A stretch of DNA of 64,000 nt. It comes from Larix kaempferi (taxonomy: Eukaryota > Streptophyta > Pinopsida > Pinales > Pinaceae). The stretch covers positions 1,674,001 to 1,738,000 of the forward strand of contig BSBM01001436.1 in NCBI GenBank assembly GCA_027924585.1, given 5' to 3'. Positions 46,687-59,505 of the stretch are shown piece after piece. The notes under the pieces are model-generated. The model had not been told where the DNA came from and did no database searches. It was given only the letters and a program-made list of their open reading frames with translations. Both the position numbers and the translations under genes were made by a program. How positions within the stretch are numbered: position 1 is the first letter of the stretch; each line of letters opens with the position of its first letter.

Positions 46687-49600
46687 GCTTCTGAGGAGGA
46701 GGACTCTACAAAGGAGGCGAACATAGCCGAGAATGATTCAGGTATGATCGATGAGGTATTATCTACATCTACTGTCTCGCAATACCATTCTGACTGGTTA
46801 ATTGATTCTGGAGCATCTCACCACATGTGTCTTCATAGAAATTGGTATTCCTCATACCAATCTATAGATGACGGGGTAGTTTATATGGGAAATAATGTTA
46901 CGTGTAAAACTGTTGGGGTAGGGAGTATCAGAATTAAAATGTATGATGGGACTGTTAGGACTCTAACAGATGTGAGACATGTACCTGAACTAAGGAAGAA
47001 CTTGATATCAATGGGAGTTCTTGATGATGCTGTTTACAAATTTACAGTTCAAGGTGGAGTTATGAATATATAGAAAGGTATCTTGGTTGTTATGAAGGCA
47101 AACAGACTTAGGAACCTGTATAGACTTGAAGGGAGGACGGAAGTCGATCATGCAACAGTAGCATCAGTTGGTGCAACAGCAGACATCACTCGTCTATGGC
47201 CTCAGCGGTTAGGTCATATCAGCGAAAGAGGAATGAAGGTACTTGCTGATCGAAAGTTGCTTCCTTGTTTAAAAACTGTAGATTTGAAGTTTTGTGAGCA
47301 CTGTATTTATGGTAAACAGGCTAGACAAAAATTTAAATCTAGAAAACACACTAGTAAAGGTATCCTAGACTACATACATTCTGATCTATGGGGTCCATCT
47401 CCTAAAATTTCTTATGGGGGATCATCATATTTCATCCGTTTTATAGATGATTACTCAAAGAAAGTCTGGATCTATTTATTAAAGAGAAAAGATGATGTTT
47501 TTGATATATTTAAGCAGTTTAGAGCTTTGGTTGAAAAGAGCATTGGCAGGTTCATTAAATATCTTAGAACAGATAATGGAACCGAATTTACTTCGAAGGA
47601 GTTTTATAATTATTGCAAGAAGGATGAGATCGAGAGGCATAAGACCACTGTTTACACTCCACAGCAGAACGGCGTTGCTGAACGCATGAACAGGACTCTT
47701 CTTGAAAGTGCAAGGAGTATGCTCAGTAATGCGAAGTTGTAGCAGGAATTGTGGGGAGAGGCATTGCTTACAACTTGTTATCTGGTCAATCGATCACCAT
47801 CAACAGCAATTGACTGCAAAATTCCAGAAGAGGTATGGACAGGTCAATCATGTGATTATTGTAATCATAGAGTATTTGGTTGTGAAGCCTATGCCCTTAT
47901 TCCGAAAAATCAGCGTTCCAAACTAGATCTTAAGTCAAGAAAAATGATCTTTGTTGGATATGGTGATGGTGTTAAGGGATATAGGTTATGGAATCCTACT
48001 GTCCACAAAATCATCATAAACAAAGATGTAAAATTTGATGAAATTTCTCTCACAAATGTAGATGTAAGTAATGATTTGAAACAGGCTAATGTACCACAGT
48101 TTCACCAAATTCAGTTTGATACTCAGTCATCAGTGAGGGGGAATCATGAGGATGTCCAGGAAGAGGATATTCATGAGGACACCCCTCAGGAAGAGGATGG
48201 GCAGACAGAAATAGAGGAAATACCACTGCAAATTCTATGGAGATCTATGCGAGACATAACTTTTCCAAAGAGGTATGATGATTTTGTCACATCTGTTGCT
48301 TTCATTTCTAATGAAGGAGAACCTAACAATTATAAGGAAGCATTAGAAGTGTCTGACAGTGACAAATGGAATCATGCAATGAAAGAAGAAATGGATTCTT
48401 TGGCAAAGAACAAAACGTGGGATCTTGTGGAACTTCCAGAGAGTAGGAAAGTGGTTGGTTGCAAATGGGTGGACAAACTGAAGAAAGGAGCTGATGAAAC
48501 TGTTTTGAAGTACAAAGCGAGACTGGTTGCAAAAGGGTTTTGTCAGAAAGCAGGTATTGACTTTCAGGAGATTTTTTCAACAGTTGTAAAATTTGTTTCT
48601 ATCGGAATTTTGTTAGCACTAGTTGCTTTATATGATTTGGATTTAGAGCAGCTAGATGTCAAAACAACTTTCTTACATGGAGATTTAGATGAGGAAATTT
48701 TCATGGAACAACCAGAAGGGTTCGTTCAGAATCGCAACAAGAGGTTTGTTTGCAAGCTCAAAAAATCATTGTATGGCCTGAGGCAGTCTCCCAGGCAATG
48801 GTGCAAGAAGTTTGATTCTTTCATGGTGAGTCAGAATTTTACCAGGAGTGAGTATGGTCATTGTGTGTACTTTAAAAAGTTGGAAAATGACATGTTCATT
48901 ATTTTGGTACTGTATGTTGATGATATGCTTGTCGCAAGCAAGAGCATGTTTGAAATCAGTAGGTTAAAGGCTCAGTTGGCTAGAACATTTGATATGAAGG
49001 ATCTAGGAGCAACAAATCAGATCTTGGGCATGCAGATACACAGAGACAGGAAAAATGGCAAGCTTTGGTTATCACAAAAGAAGTATGTGGAGAAAATACT
49101 TCAGAAATTCGGTATGGATAAGGTGAAACCTTCTAGTATCCCTTTAGCTTCTCATTTCAAGCTTTCTTCAGGTTTGAGTCCTAAAAATGATGAAGAAAAG
49201 GAGTATATGTCTCATGTACCATATGCTAATGCAGTAGGAAGTTTGATGTATGCAATGATAAGTACAAGACCGGATATTTCACATGCAGTTGGTGTTGTTA
49301 GTAGATACATGGCAAATCCGGGAAAAGAGCATTGGGCAGTAGTGAAATGGGTGCTTCGGTATCTTAGAGGAACAAGTGACTATTGTATAACTTTTGATGG
49401 TTGTAGTGATGGAGTCTGTGGTTATGTTGATTCTGATTTTGCAGGTGATTTGGACAAGAGGAGGTCCACTTCAGGTTATGTTTTTACTCTTGCAGGTGGA
49501 GCTATTAGTTGGATGTCGAAGCTTCAGAATATTGTTGCTTTGTCCACTACAGAGGCAGAATATATAGCTGCTTCACAGGCTTGCAAAGAGGCAGTCTGGT

Positions 49601-49878
49601 TAAAAGGTTTGTTGGGTGAGTTAGGAAAGATTCAGAACACTATAAAAATTTTCTGTGATAGTCAAAGTGCTATTCATTTGGCTAAAAATCTAGCTTATCA
49701 CAGTAAGACAAAACATATTCCTGTAAAATATCATTTTGTTCGACATGTTGTTGATGAAGGTGGAGTGGTTATTGAAAATTTTCACACTCAAAAGAATAGT
49801 GCAGACATGTTCACGAAGCCAGTTACTTTAGAGAAGATACGGTGGTGCTTAGCTTCTCTAGGCTTGCAAAAATGGTGA
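46687..49878 (+). pseudogene. pol: Copia pol polyprotein (copy 2, broken by two stops)
   Basis: First Met at 46744. Protease DSGASHHM, GAG-pre-integrase with intact CEHC, integrase with HSDLWG, RTDNG and GVAERMN (complete DDE residues, unlike copy 1), then RT with YVDDM near 48920 and RNase H with GYVDSDFAGD, TTEAEYIA and DSQSAI. TAG at 47071-47073 follows the protease and TAG at 47740-47742 lies at the end of the integrase core; the latter looks like CAG to TAG. From 47749 to 49878 the RT-RNase H part is one open frame of 709 codons. It has kept more catalytic residues than copy 1. Confidence 0.95.
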
Positions 49879-49917
49879 TGAATAGAGCAATGAGCAACGG
49901 TATCAGGTAAATTGTTG

Positions 49918-49930
49918 TCAAGGTGGAGAT
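49918..49930 (+). other. Polypurine tract, copy 2
   Basis: Purine-rich tcaaggtggagat directly before the 3' LTR; the expected plus-strand primer. Confidence 0.8.
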
Positions 49931-50246
49931 TGTTGGAAACGGGTGACAACCGGTCTCTCGGTGACTATATAACTGCCAAACCGAATATGGTCAGTTATGA
50001 GTAACAGTGTAAGAAATGTATATATTTCTTGTATTCTCGTAAGAGAAAGTATTGGGGAGTTGAGAGTTGTTGTATTCTTCAGTTATTGAATAATAAGAAA
50101 ACCGATACCATTGCTCCGTGGATGTTTCCCTAAGAGAGGGTTTTACCACGTAAATCTTTACGTATATTTCATGTGTGTATAATTATTTACTTTCTTGTTT
50201 TATTTGCTTCCGTGCATATTGTGTTCTGTGGCTGTTAGATCCAACA
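49931..50246 (+). repeat. 3' LTR of Copia copy 2
   Basis: 316 bp, tgttgga...tccaaca. It is closer to the LTR at 3583-3899 (about a dozen differences) than to its own 5' LTR (about twenty), by eye. Confidence 0.97.
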
Positions 50247-52284
50247 TTTCCATACATATCATATGAAAAAAACATTTCTGCTTCGTAACATATGAGAACC
50301 AAAACACAAGCCATGGGAAAGTTGTCCTCGCTATTTTTTATAGCTTAAGATGATTTGAAATATGTCCACTGTAGACTTACATGTGTTGAAGCCATCGATT
50401 ACATATATCTAGCTTGAAAAAAAAAGACTTATTTTTGTATGAAACTGAATAAACTTCATTACACACAACCTTGCAATTGACTTTGCCATTTCTCTGCATC
50501 TAGAAACATATTGAAGATTCTTAAAAGTATTCATTGTGCCAACTTGCATGCCTCTAGACGTATCGTTTCCTAAACAAATGCATGAAGTAATTGCTTTATA
50601 GTCATAGTTCTTTATTCAAGCACGCTATCCATTCCAACAATCAATGCACAAAAAATGCATATAGCATTTTGAACATTAACTTTGTTGCTTTTTAACATCT
50701 GCTTCATTTTCTGTACTTGAAATTACATTGATTTCCTCTCCAATTCCACTGACAATAATCCACACTCCACATGTAGGAAAAGAAAACATTGCAGGCGCTG
50801 CTCCAATATGCTTGATCTTACCAGTGTTCTAGAATTTGGTGCAGGGCAATCTACCACAGACTTTGATGCAGACTATATATACTGCCACTACAACAGATCT
50901 ATGTCTATAGATTTTGTATTTTTGTCAAAGACATTATGTCTCCCTTTCCTTTTACAGTAAATATAATACTTCTAGAACAGTATTCTCTATGCCTTGCACA
51001 CCTTCACCAACAATATCTGCTTTCTTTTTAAAATTACTAAAGGTGTTTTGATAGTGTTTCTATCTATATGAACTATCATGTGCATTTTTTTGCCTCTGTC
51101 TCACATATAATTTCTGCAATGACCATGTTGAACTCAACCTAAATGATTAGTTAAATTATGTATTTTTTTGAATATATTGCAAATAGATCGGTCTTTTAAT
51201 AGGGGAAATATAACTTTGTTTAATATTCTTCCAAACTTTAGGTTGCTTAAAACATGATCGAGATGAAATTATATTTTTATTTATTTTTAAATGATTTTAA
51301 TTACTAAAACAAAACTTCATTTTGATTAAGATTTTAAGTTTTGCATATATATATAAGTTTTGACATATGGTTGTTTTGTAATATGATATTAAATTCTATA
51401 AATAAATATTGTATAAGTCCTTCAAATATATATAGAAGCCATATAAAAACTTATTTTTTTTTATATATTTAAAAAAAAATTATGGCATTCACATGCATTT
51501 TACTCCATTTAAAACTATACTTTATTGTCATGCCTTTTGTTTTGTTGATTGCAAAATTTCTTAAGATTTCAACATTTAAAGTTTTTTTTGGATCTAAGGT
51601 TATTGTAGTTTGAATTTGATTTTAAAAATAAATAACTTAGTAGTTTTAGCCTTCTTCAACAATTCTTTTGCCTTAATTCCATTTACCATATTTTTTCCTA
51701 TAGTTAAATTTTGTGACAGATACTTTATCTGAGAAGACCCTTTCAAACTGAGAAGCTTCCTTTCTTGTAAGGAACTTTTAATGGTGTTTTGGTCTCAAAA
51801 GGCTGCCTGAAGTTCTTTTGAACTTTTTACTATGATTTTCTGTATTGACTCTTGCTTTTAGAAGTGGAAAGGATTTTTATGTTTTTTTACTGCTTTATAG
51901 AACCATTTGTTGTTGATCAATGGTGGTGGTCAAAAAGTTAAGTTTGGCAATCAAGATGTAATAGACATTTAAAATATTGTATACATGTAAATATATTTTG
52001 TACTTGAAATCGAATTTAATTACAAATATATATATTTTTTACTTTAGAAAAAAAATAATGAAAATAACTTATATTTTCCCCAATTTTTTTTACAAAAGTT
52101 GTTCATAATAACTAGCCCATTGAGGCATTTCCTTTTGCAAACATATTTAAATTTATGCCATTTTCTATGAAATGGTTTTAATACCTGCACTTACACTCAA
52201 TAATTTAATAACATCATTATTTTATGTTGTATAATTATTTTATTTCAATTACTATATAAATATATTGAATTTTTTTATTATTAT
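50247..52284. repeat. Segmental duplication, copy 2 (flank of Copia insertion)
   Basis: Direct repeat of 3900-6000, starting with the tttcc target duplication. Similarity ends sharply at 52284 after tttttattatta; beyond it copy 1 has the TCAACC array and copy 2 has unrelated AT-rich DNA. No gene. Confidence 0.93.
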
Positions 52285-55200
52285 TAAATCTTATAAACTT
52301 GAACTCTTGTGTAAATATTGAATAGATATGCAATTTCAACTTTCTATTCAAGTTGAAAAATATTCTATTTTAGAGTTGGAAAAATGTTTCATTTTATTGT
52401 ATATTGCAATTTAAATAGTCATTTAACTAACAAAACTTTTAGATTTTAGTTTTTTTTTTGAAGCTTACAAAAAATGATATCAATATTATAAGTACATATC
52501 ATAATTCGAGGAAGTATATAACTGAATTTTTTATTGTTATTGTCAAAATTTCACTTTATCACTTTATCAAAATTTCAAATACACTTGACAATGTTTCCAC
52601 TAACAATATCGAAAACATCACCACCTCCTGACTTTTATTTATTTATGTTTATGTGCAAAACATATGCTTGTTCACATTTAGATTGACGATAGAAAAACAA
52701 ACCACGCCTTAATGAATCTTGTCCTATAAATATCTTTTAATGCTAATGTGCTTTGTATATTGCACATGAGCTTTCGATCCACATCAATAAACTTGTTACC
52801 TTTACACTTTTACATTTATTTAATGGTTTAAAATTTTAAATGAAAATATTGTTTTTATTTACGAAAAATAGAAACATAGGTATCATAGTATATATTGATA
52901 ACTCAATGTGCATAGAATACCTTTGAAGTTTTATTTTTTTATCTTCATGGATTTTAGTGGATTGCGGAGTTGATTTTTAGTTTTTTAAATGTTTTTAGAA
53001 TAATTTTTTTATATAAATTTTAATTTTTTTAAAATGATTTTAATTTTTATTTTTTTTTATATCTACATTGAAGTTATTTTTACCACTCATATGGTTTTTA
53101 TATGTTTAAGGATTTTTAATAAATTATGAATTAATTTTTTTTATAAATTTTAATCATTTAAAAATGTTTTAATTAGATAAATTGGATTATTTAAATTAAA
53201 ATATCTAAATTTCATAGCAAGGGCTTGCTGTTATGTAGCTTTTCCTTGGTTTGCATGTTCATTGGTTCCATTTTGCATTTTATTTAATTTCATGTGGATG
53301 TAGTGAATGTTATGCATTTGTATTATTCATATCTTCATTTATCAATTCATTTTTTCTTAATCAATTTTATAAGTTGCGATGTTAAAATTTGAACAAATTT
53401 TTTTACTTGCTACATATTGCGTTTTTTATTTTCTAAGTTCTGTTACAAGACGTGTGTTATTAAGATATTTCCAGCATAAGTAATTTAATACGACACAGGT
53501 AGGCTTGCAAACAACCACAACCACTACGGATTCCAATATTCTTTTGATAGGACACACAATAACTAATTGGAAGCACAAAAGATTTTTTGAAGGGTTTCCA
53601 TTGCCAACTATCAAATTTGGGGACTGCAAATGAGAAAGCACGATAGGGGAAGATCTATGATATTTGGCATCTTCTTCATCCATCTCAACGTCAAAAGGTT
53701 ATTCTATGTTTTTATCTACAGAGAGCAGCTTCCACTAAAGGGCTAAGAGTAGTGTTGTATTCGGCGGAACCCGAACAAGCATGTAAGGCAGAAGACCCAC
53801 CACGAGTTTTCCGAAGGAGATTGCCATAAGCTCAACATAGATCAAAGCTATAGCAAGCTAGGTTAGGATATCATCAAGCTCAAATAACATGCCTGCAATC
53901 CTTAAATGGTGATTTCCAAAAGCTTGGGATCTTAATTTACCACTACTTAATCTAGAAAAAGTTCAAATACACTCGGTTTGAAATGCTCCGACATTCATTA
54001 TGTCCTTCTAGTCATGAAGCTATACAAAATTTATGGCCAGCACAAATTATAAAATATTATTTAAAAGGGAAATAACAACAAAGTTAAGTGTGAAAAATAT
54101 ATGGTATAAAGTCAGTCTATTCAGTGGTATTTTTCATTTTTAAAACTTGTTTATGAATGGAAGTTGGGTTCTTATGATACAATACAATATATAAATGGAA
54201 TTTTGGGCTCTTATGATACCATACAATACATGAAACAAATAAGTAATGGCCAAAACACATATATACGATATGCAATTTTGGATTGATTTTTATGAAGACT
54301 TTTAAGTAAAAAAACATAGTTTGGTTACCAAGTATTAATCCTAGACTTGATTTGGGTTTCGAGAAAGTATCATCACAGACTTGTGTGCATTATTTTAGAA
54401 GCACAAATATTGACAAAACAAACTCTAAATTTGTGAGATAAATTTCATTGTTACAGTTGGCATATAAAACTCTAAGTATATAAATAAATTATAAAATCTA
54501 AAGCTACTGGACAATTTCATGAGATCTACTTTACTGCACAATGTAGAGTTTTTTTTTAAGATTATGAATGTTGGACTGCTCCTTTCTTATCAATTTATAG
54601 AACAATTTACATTTCAATATTTTTCAGGGATGGGTTTGCAATTACCATATTTTGATTATATGGATTGCAAGTCACATATCCATTTTCTTGCTCAATTTTG
54701 ATGCTTTCACTAAGGACACCTTGTTAAAATTTTCTAGAATTAAAAATACAAGATGAAACATGACATCTAATAATGAAGTTGAAAAATTTGTGTAGATTGA
54801 AATTGCATATATGCTAAAAGCTAGAAGGAAATAAAAAGATGAAATCTATCCATAAATGTCCTTTATCTAATTAGGGAATCATTGTGGCAAGAATCAGAAG
54901 TGTGCATTAGAAAGCAGGACAACAATTTAGTTGCAGACTATTGCATGTAATGTATTGAGCTAAAAAATAAAATGATTGAATACAACTTATGATGATAGTG
55001 AGATCTAAGAAAGCCAAAACATTGCCTTATCGGAACACTTTTCATGAGGAAGATGGAATCTTCATCAAGAAAGTTTGGTTCCTTAACCCATTTTAGAAGA
55101 AGATGTGTAGCTTTTAAAAAACAAAGTTGAAGTTTGTATTGTGCAAACAATTCAATGATCACTACTTTTAGTTAAATATCATACTTTTTAAAAAATACAC

Positions 55201-55360
55201 AATGCAATGCATGCATCATCATGTTGGCAGAACATGTATTCATCTCCCCACCACTTCTAGCAAGGATTATAGAGTAAGCTAAACTGGTAGCAAAATTAAC
55301 CTCTTTTCGACCACAATAATAATTCCACATGCACAATGCCAATAATGTAATCGCCAACAA

Positions 55361-55477
55361 TGTGAATAATCTAATGTTTTAAGAATATTGTATCAACTAT
55401 GTGAATAATCTAATGTTTTGAGAATATTGTATCAACTATGTGAATAATCTAATGTTTTGAGAATATTATATCAACTC
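55361..55477. repeat. 39-bp tandem repeat, three copies
   Basis: tgtgaataatctaatgtttt unit at 55361, 55400 and 55439, nearly identical. Confidence 0.93.
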
Positions 55478-56364
55478 TCACTTTTTAGCTTTTAGTTTGT
55501 GGTTCTCCTTCCAATAGTCTATTTTTCCTCTGCCTTCTTCATCTACTGCCTTCCCCTTCAATACATCGTTCTTGTATTGCACCCCAAGGTGTAATTGCTA
55601 GTTAAGAACTTTTGGTGATAAAATGCAACTACAACTATTTAAAGATGGAGAGATGATTTGAGGTACTTTTGGTGATAAGAGGCAACTACGACCATTTAAA
55701 GATGGAGAGTCGATCAAATTAATTGATTTAGTATTCCTCTTCCTTAGATACTCCTTTTTTTTTTGCTAAATTTTCATAAATTCATTAAACAATCTCATGT
55801 CAAAATGATAATCCACAGATTGCGAAGGAGATAGGAAAAAATAAATGCCTTGATCATACTTCAACATTCCACTTGCTCCAACTTTTCATGATTTTGTTGG
55901 TTTTCCAATCAAAAATAAATTTTAATAGAGATGAAACCATGAATCCTTTGGTAATCCTTGCATATTTCTCTTGTTCCAACTTATCATGATTTTTATACTT
56001 ATTCAATAATAAATATATTTTAATTCCTTAGCATTCAAACTCCTTTGATTTTTAAATAATTATAAAAATGATATATTAAAAAACATTAAAAGAATTTAAT
56101 TATATAATTTTTTTGGATGGTTGAAAATTTAATAATAACTAATATTTTAACTAAATTTTTAAGATTTAAATTTATTTAAAATGTAAAAATTTGAATTTAT
56201 TTAAAATGTTTTAAATTTCTAGAAACCACATAAAACTTTTGTTGATTTTTAAGTATAATTTTTTAAACCATAAATAAATTAAAAAATTAACTAATCTGCC
56301 CTATATGTATAGATGTATCTATATGGGTAAGGTGATAAGTATGTGATATGGATAGAATATTCAT

Positions 56365-56560
56365 ATATCTAATTCATTGCATGGTTATATGGTGATTCCA
56401 CCACATGTGATTATCATGATTAACTGTTTACATGACTAACCCATTGTATGGTCCTATGATATTCCCATCATATTTGATTATCATGGTCAAATGCTCATAT
56501 GACTAACCCATTGCATGGTCATATGTTCATCTTATTGCATATAATTATAATTATTACGAT
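56365..56560. repeat. ~67-bp imperfect tandem repeat
   Basis: About three decayed copies of a unit with gattatcatg, catatgactaacccattg and catggtcatatg. Confidence 0.75.
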
Positions 56561-56914
56561 AAGATGCTCATATGGATGCTCACGTAATGGAATGATAAAT
56601 GATTCATAAGACATTCATATGAGATTGGTAAGATGACAAAAGTGTAATTTGAATGGAAGCTTTATGTGAAAACAATTTCTATTCAAATTCCAAGAGATGT
56701 AGAGTTATTATATGTATAAAGGAAGGTGTTTAACTCTTTAAAGTTGATATTCCTTTGTTATCAAAGATGATTAATAAATATGAGATACAATCAAGTTTAT
56801 TTCGGTGATATTATAAAATGTATTTTCTTAAAAACAAATATCTTTAATTTTAAGTAACATTTTTTTGAGTTTAATTACATCGAAGGCATTATTTAAGGCG
56901 GTTTAATATGGGTA

Positions 56915-58560
56915 TCAAAGTCAACTAAAGTCAACCACAATTAATCGTTGTTACCCATACTTTATTATGATCAACCAAAGTCAACCATACTCAATGAAAG
57001 TCAACATAGTGAACCATGCTCTACGAAAGTCAACCTAAGTAAACCAAAGTCAGCCATGGTCAACCAAACTCAACCATGGTCTACTAGGTCAACCACGGTA
57101 AACAATAGTCAATCATAGTCAATTAGCCAACCAAACTCAACCATAGTCAAACAAATTTATCTATTCTCAATTACAACAAAAACAAAGTCAACCATAGTCA
57201 ACACTAGTCAACCATATTCAATTAGTAAACCAAAGTTAACCATAGTCAAACAAAGTTAACCATAGTGAATCATACTCAACCATAATAAACCAAAGTCAAC
57301 TATGGCCAATTAAAATCAACCATAGTCGAACATGGTCAACCATGGTCAACCAATGTAAACCGAAGTCAATGATGGCCAACGAAAGCCAACCGTAGTTGAA
57401 CAGGGTTAACCATGGTCAACCAAAAATACCTATAGCCAGCATTGGTCAACCATTGTCAACCATATGAAAAATTCAAACAAGGTCAACCAATCGTCAATTA
57501 TGGAAAAACAAGGTTAACTATGGTCAACCAAAACTAATTATGGCCAACTAAAGTCAACCACGTCTAACCATGGTCGACCATGGTTAACCATGATCAACCA
57601 AAGTCAACCGTGGTCATCAAAGGTCAACATAAAGTGAACCATGGTCACCTATGGACAAATAAAATGGTTGACCATGGTCATTCAAGGTCAAACAAGGTCA
57701 ACCACAGTTAACTGTGGTAAACCAAAGTCAAATATGGCCACCAAAGTCAACCAAATTTAACTAAAGTCAACCACAGTGAATCGTTGTTACCCATACTCTA
57801 CCATGATCAAACAAAGTCAACCATACTCAATGAAAGTCAACATAGTGAACCATGATGCTATACGAAAGTTAGCCATGGTCAACCAAAGTCAACTATGGTC
57901 TACTAGGTCAACCACAGTAAAAAATAGTCAATTAGTCAACCAAACTCAACCATAGTCAACCAAAGTTATCTATTGTCAATTGCAGCAAAACAAAGTCAAC
58001 CATAGTCAACAATAGTCAACCATAGTCAACAATAGTCAACCATATTCAATTAGAAAACCAAATTCAACCATAGTCAAACAAAGTTAATCATAGTGAATCA
58101 TGCTCAACCATAATAAACCAAAGTCAACTATGGTCAACTAAAGTCAATCATAGTCGAACATGGTCAACCAATGTAAATCGAAGTCAATTATGGCCAACCA
58201 AAGTCAACTGTAGTTGAACATGGTTCACCATGGTCAACCACAGTCAACCATGGTCAACCACAAATACTTATAGCGAGCCTTGGTCAACCATTGTCAACCA
58301 TATGGAAAATTTAAACAAGGTCAACCAATCGTCAATTATGGAAAAACAAGGTTAACCATGGTCAACCAAATTAAACCAAAGTTAGTTGTGGCCAACCAAA
58401 GTGAACCACATTTAACCATGGTCGACCATGGTGAACCATGATCAACCAAAATCAACCATGGTCAACTATAGACAAATAAAGTCAACCATGGTCATCCATA
58501 GTTAACCAAGGTCAATAATAGTCAATCGTAGTCAACAACCACATTCAAAGTCAACCATTG
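56915..58560. repeat. TCAACC-word satellite array 2 with ~836-bp higher-order period
   Basis: Dense irregular ~10-11-bp words gtcaaccat, gtcaaccaaa, catggtcaac. Landmark phrases recur in order about 836 bp apart: cgttgttacccatact at 56946 and 57782; ggaaaaacaaggtta near 57504 and 58340. So there are two higher-order units, each itself made of the short words. Many ccatgg palindromes. On the minus strand each gtcaa is TTGAC, the W-box core bound by WRKY factors. No open frame. Confidence 0.9.
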
Positions 58561-58766
58561 TTGTTGCTAGTTTCATTTCCCCGCTTGAGGTTATACTCGT
58601 ATTCAAGTTGCCATTTTCTTGTTACTTTCGACGATATCGTCTCTCATTTAGGTTGGAAAAATCAATTTTTTTGAATGTAGCAAGAATCACACCATCCAAT
58701 AAACAACGGCCACGCGCATCGTTACAATGGACTGATATCTATGCGTACCAGTGGATTGATATCTCT

Positions 58767-59505
58767 TAGCCTCCGCACATGGAGGTAAAAAGGGCGCCCC
58801 GGGGGCGCACTTACATGACATCAGCTGGGCTAAAAACTCCCCTTCGCGCACATGCAATTGGAAAGCGGAGGCGGAGGTGGGGGCGGGTAAATTTAAATTT
58901 CAATTTCAATTTTCCCGGAAGTAATCGCCAGCCTTTGAGGGGAAGAAGAGGCTACACGTATTGAAAGCTTAAACAGTGAGTGATCTGGTAAGCGATAAGA
59001 TCAATGGATGGCGGATCTATCTGTCTAGTTTTCAGGGGTGTTGGCTGGCATGAGTAGGTTCAACCCGATTTCTATTGCCAGTTCTCGGAGCAGTCCCAAG
59101 AGGGTCATTTCTAGCAACGGTTGAAGGAGCCTAATTCCCATCAGCACCAGGTAAACCAGGTCAAGCAGAAGGAAGGATCATCATCCCCAGCATCCCAAGT
59201 ATTCCCAGTCCCACCAGTAGCCCTAGGATATGGCGGTTACGTTGCTGGTTCAAAACGTAAGCTAAGAACGTTGTCCGAACTGGTAGTTATATCATTTAAT
59301 AGCCTTATTTTTTTTTGCCGCCAAGGAAAAAGGGTAACCTCAGCTGTCAGTTTTGTACTCTAGCTGTCAAATTTCGTCAGAAAGCATCGGTGCCTGAAGG
59401 CAAGCCCAGGCTGTAGGTGGGTCTGCTGGAAATGCGCGAAAATTGAGCTCAAGGGCGCCCTCAAGCGCGCTCGAGGGCGTTTTTTCCCTCCATGTGCGGA
59501 GGCTA
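58767..59505. mobile_element. ~740-bp inverted-repeat element holding a possible gene fragment
   Basis: tagcctccgcacatggagg at 58767-58785 recurs inverted at 59487-59505, and similarity extends inward (aaaaagggcgcccc against aaaaaacgccct). GC-rich hairpins lie just inside both ends (gcgccccgggggcgc; cgccctc..gagggcg). The interior has a plausible coding scrap: MSRFNPISIASSRSSPKRV near 59050, then in another frame KEPNSHQHQVNQVKQKEG and VALGYGGYVAGSKRKLRT to 59290. I do not recognise it. The form would suit a Pack-type element that captured an exon; no target duplication was identified. Confidence 0.45.

Larger units (their letters stand above)
45111..50246 (+). mobile_element. Complete Ty1/Copia retrotransposon, copy 2
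   Basis: 5136 bp with 5' LTR 45111-45427, 3' LTR 49931-50246, a primer site for tRNA-iMet, polypurine tract and a perfect 5-bp target duplication (tttcc at 45106-45110 and 50247-50251). Gag and pol are in Copia order. Lesions: TAG 46199-46201, a one-base deletion near 46383 relative to copy 1, TGA 46684-46686 shared with copy 1, TAG 47071-47073 and TAG 47740-47742. By eye the LTRs differ at about 20 of 317 positions, largely C-T and G-A changes, as expected of an old methylated insertion. Confidence 0.97.
52285..56914. other. AT-rich anonymous DNA between duplicated flank and array 2
   Basis: No gene recognised. 52950-53160 and 55980-56290 are extremely AT-rich. 53715-53830 has a short GC-richer, coding-like piece (acceptor-like ttttatctacag, then about 35 open codons) without recognisable homology. 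Two local repeats are listed separately. Confidence 0.45.

Noticed and set aside
55361-55477. Regular direct repeats considered as a CRISPR array
   Set aside because: Copies are directly adjacent with no spacers, in a plant nuclear context; this is a 39-bp tandem repeat.
52285-56914. The 4.6-kb piece as a discrete transposon inserted between duplicated flank and array
   Set aside because: No terminal inverted repeats, target duplication or LTR could be found at its edges; deletion in copy 1 is equally possible.
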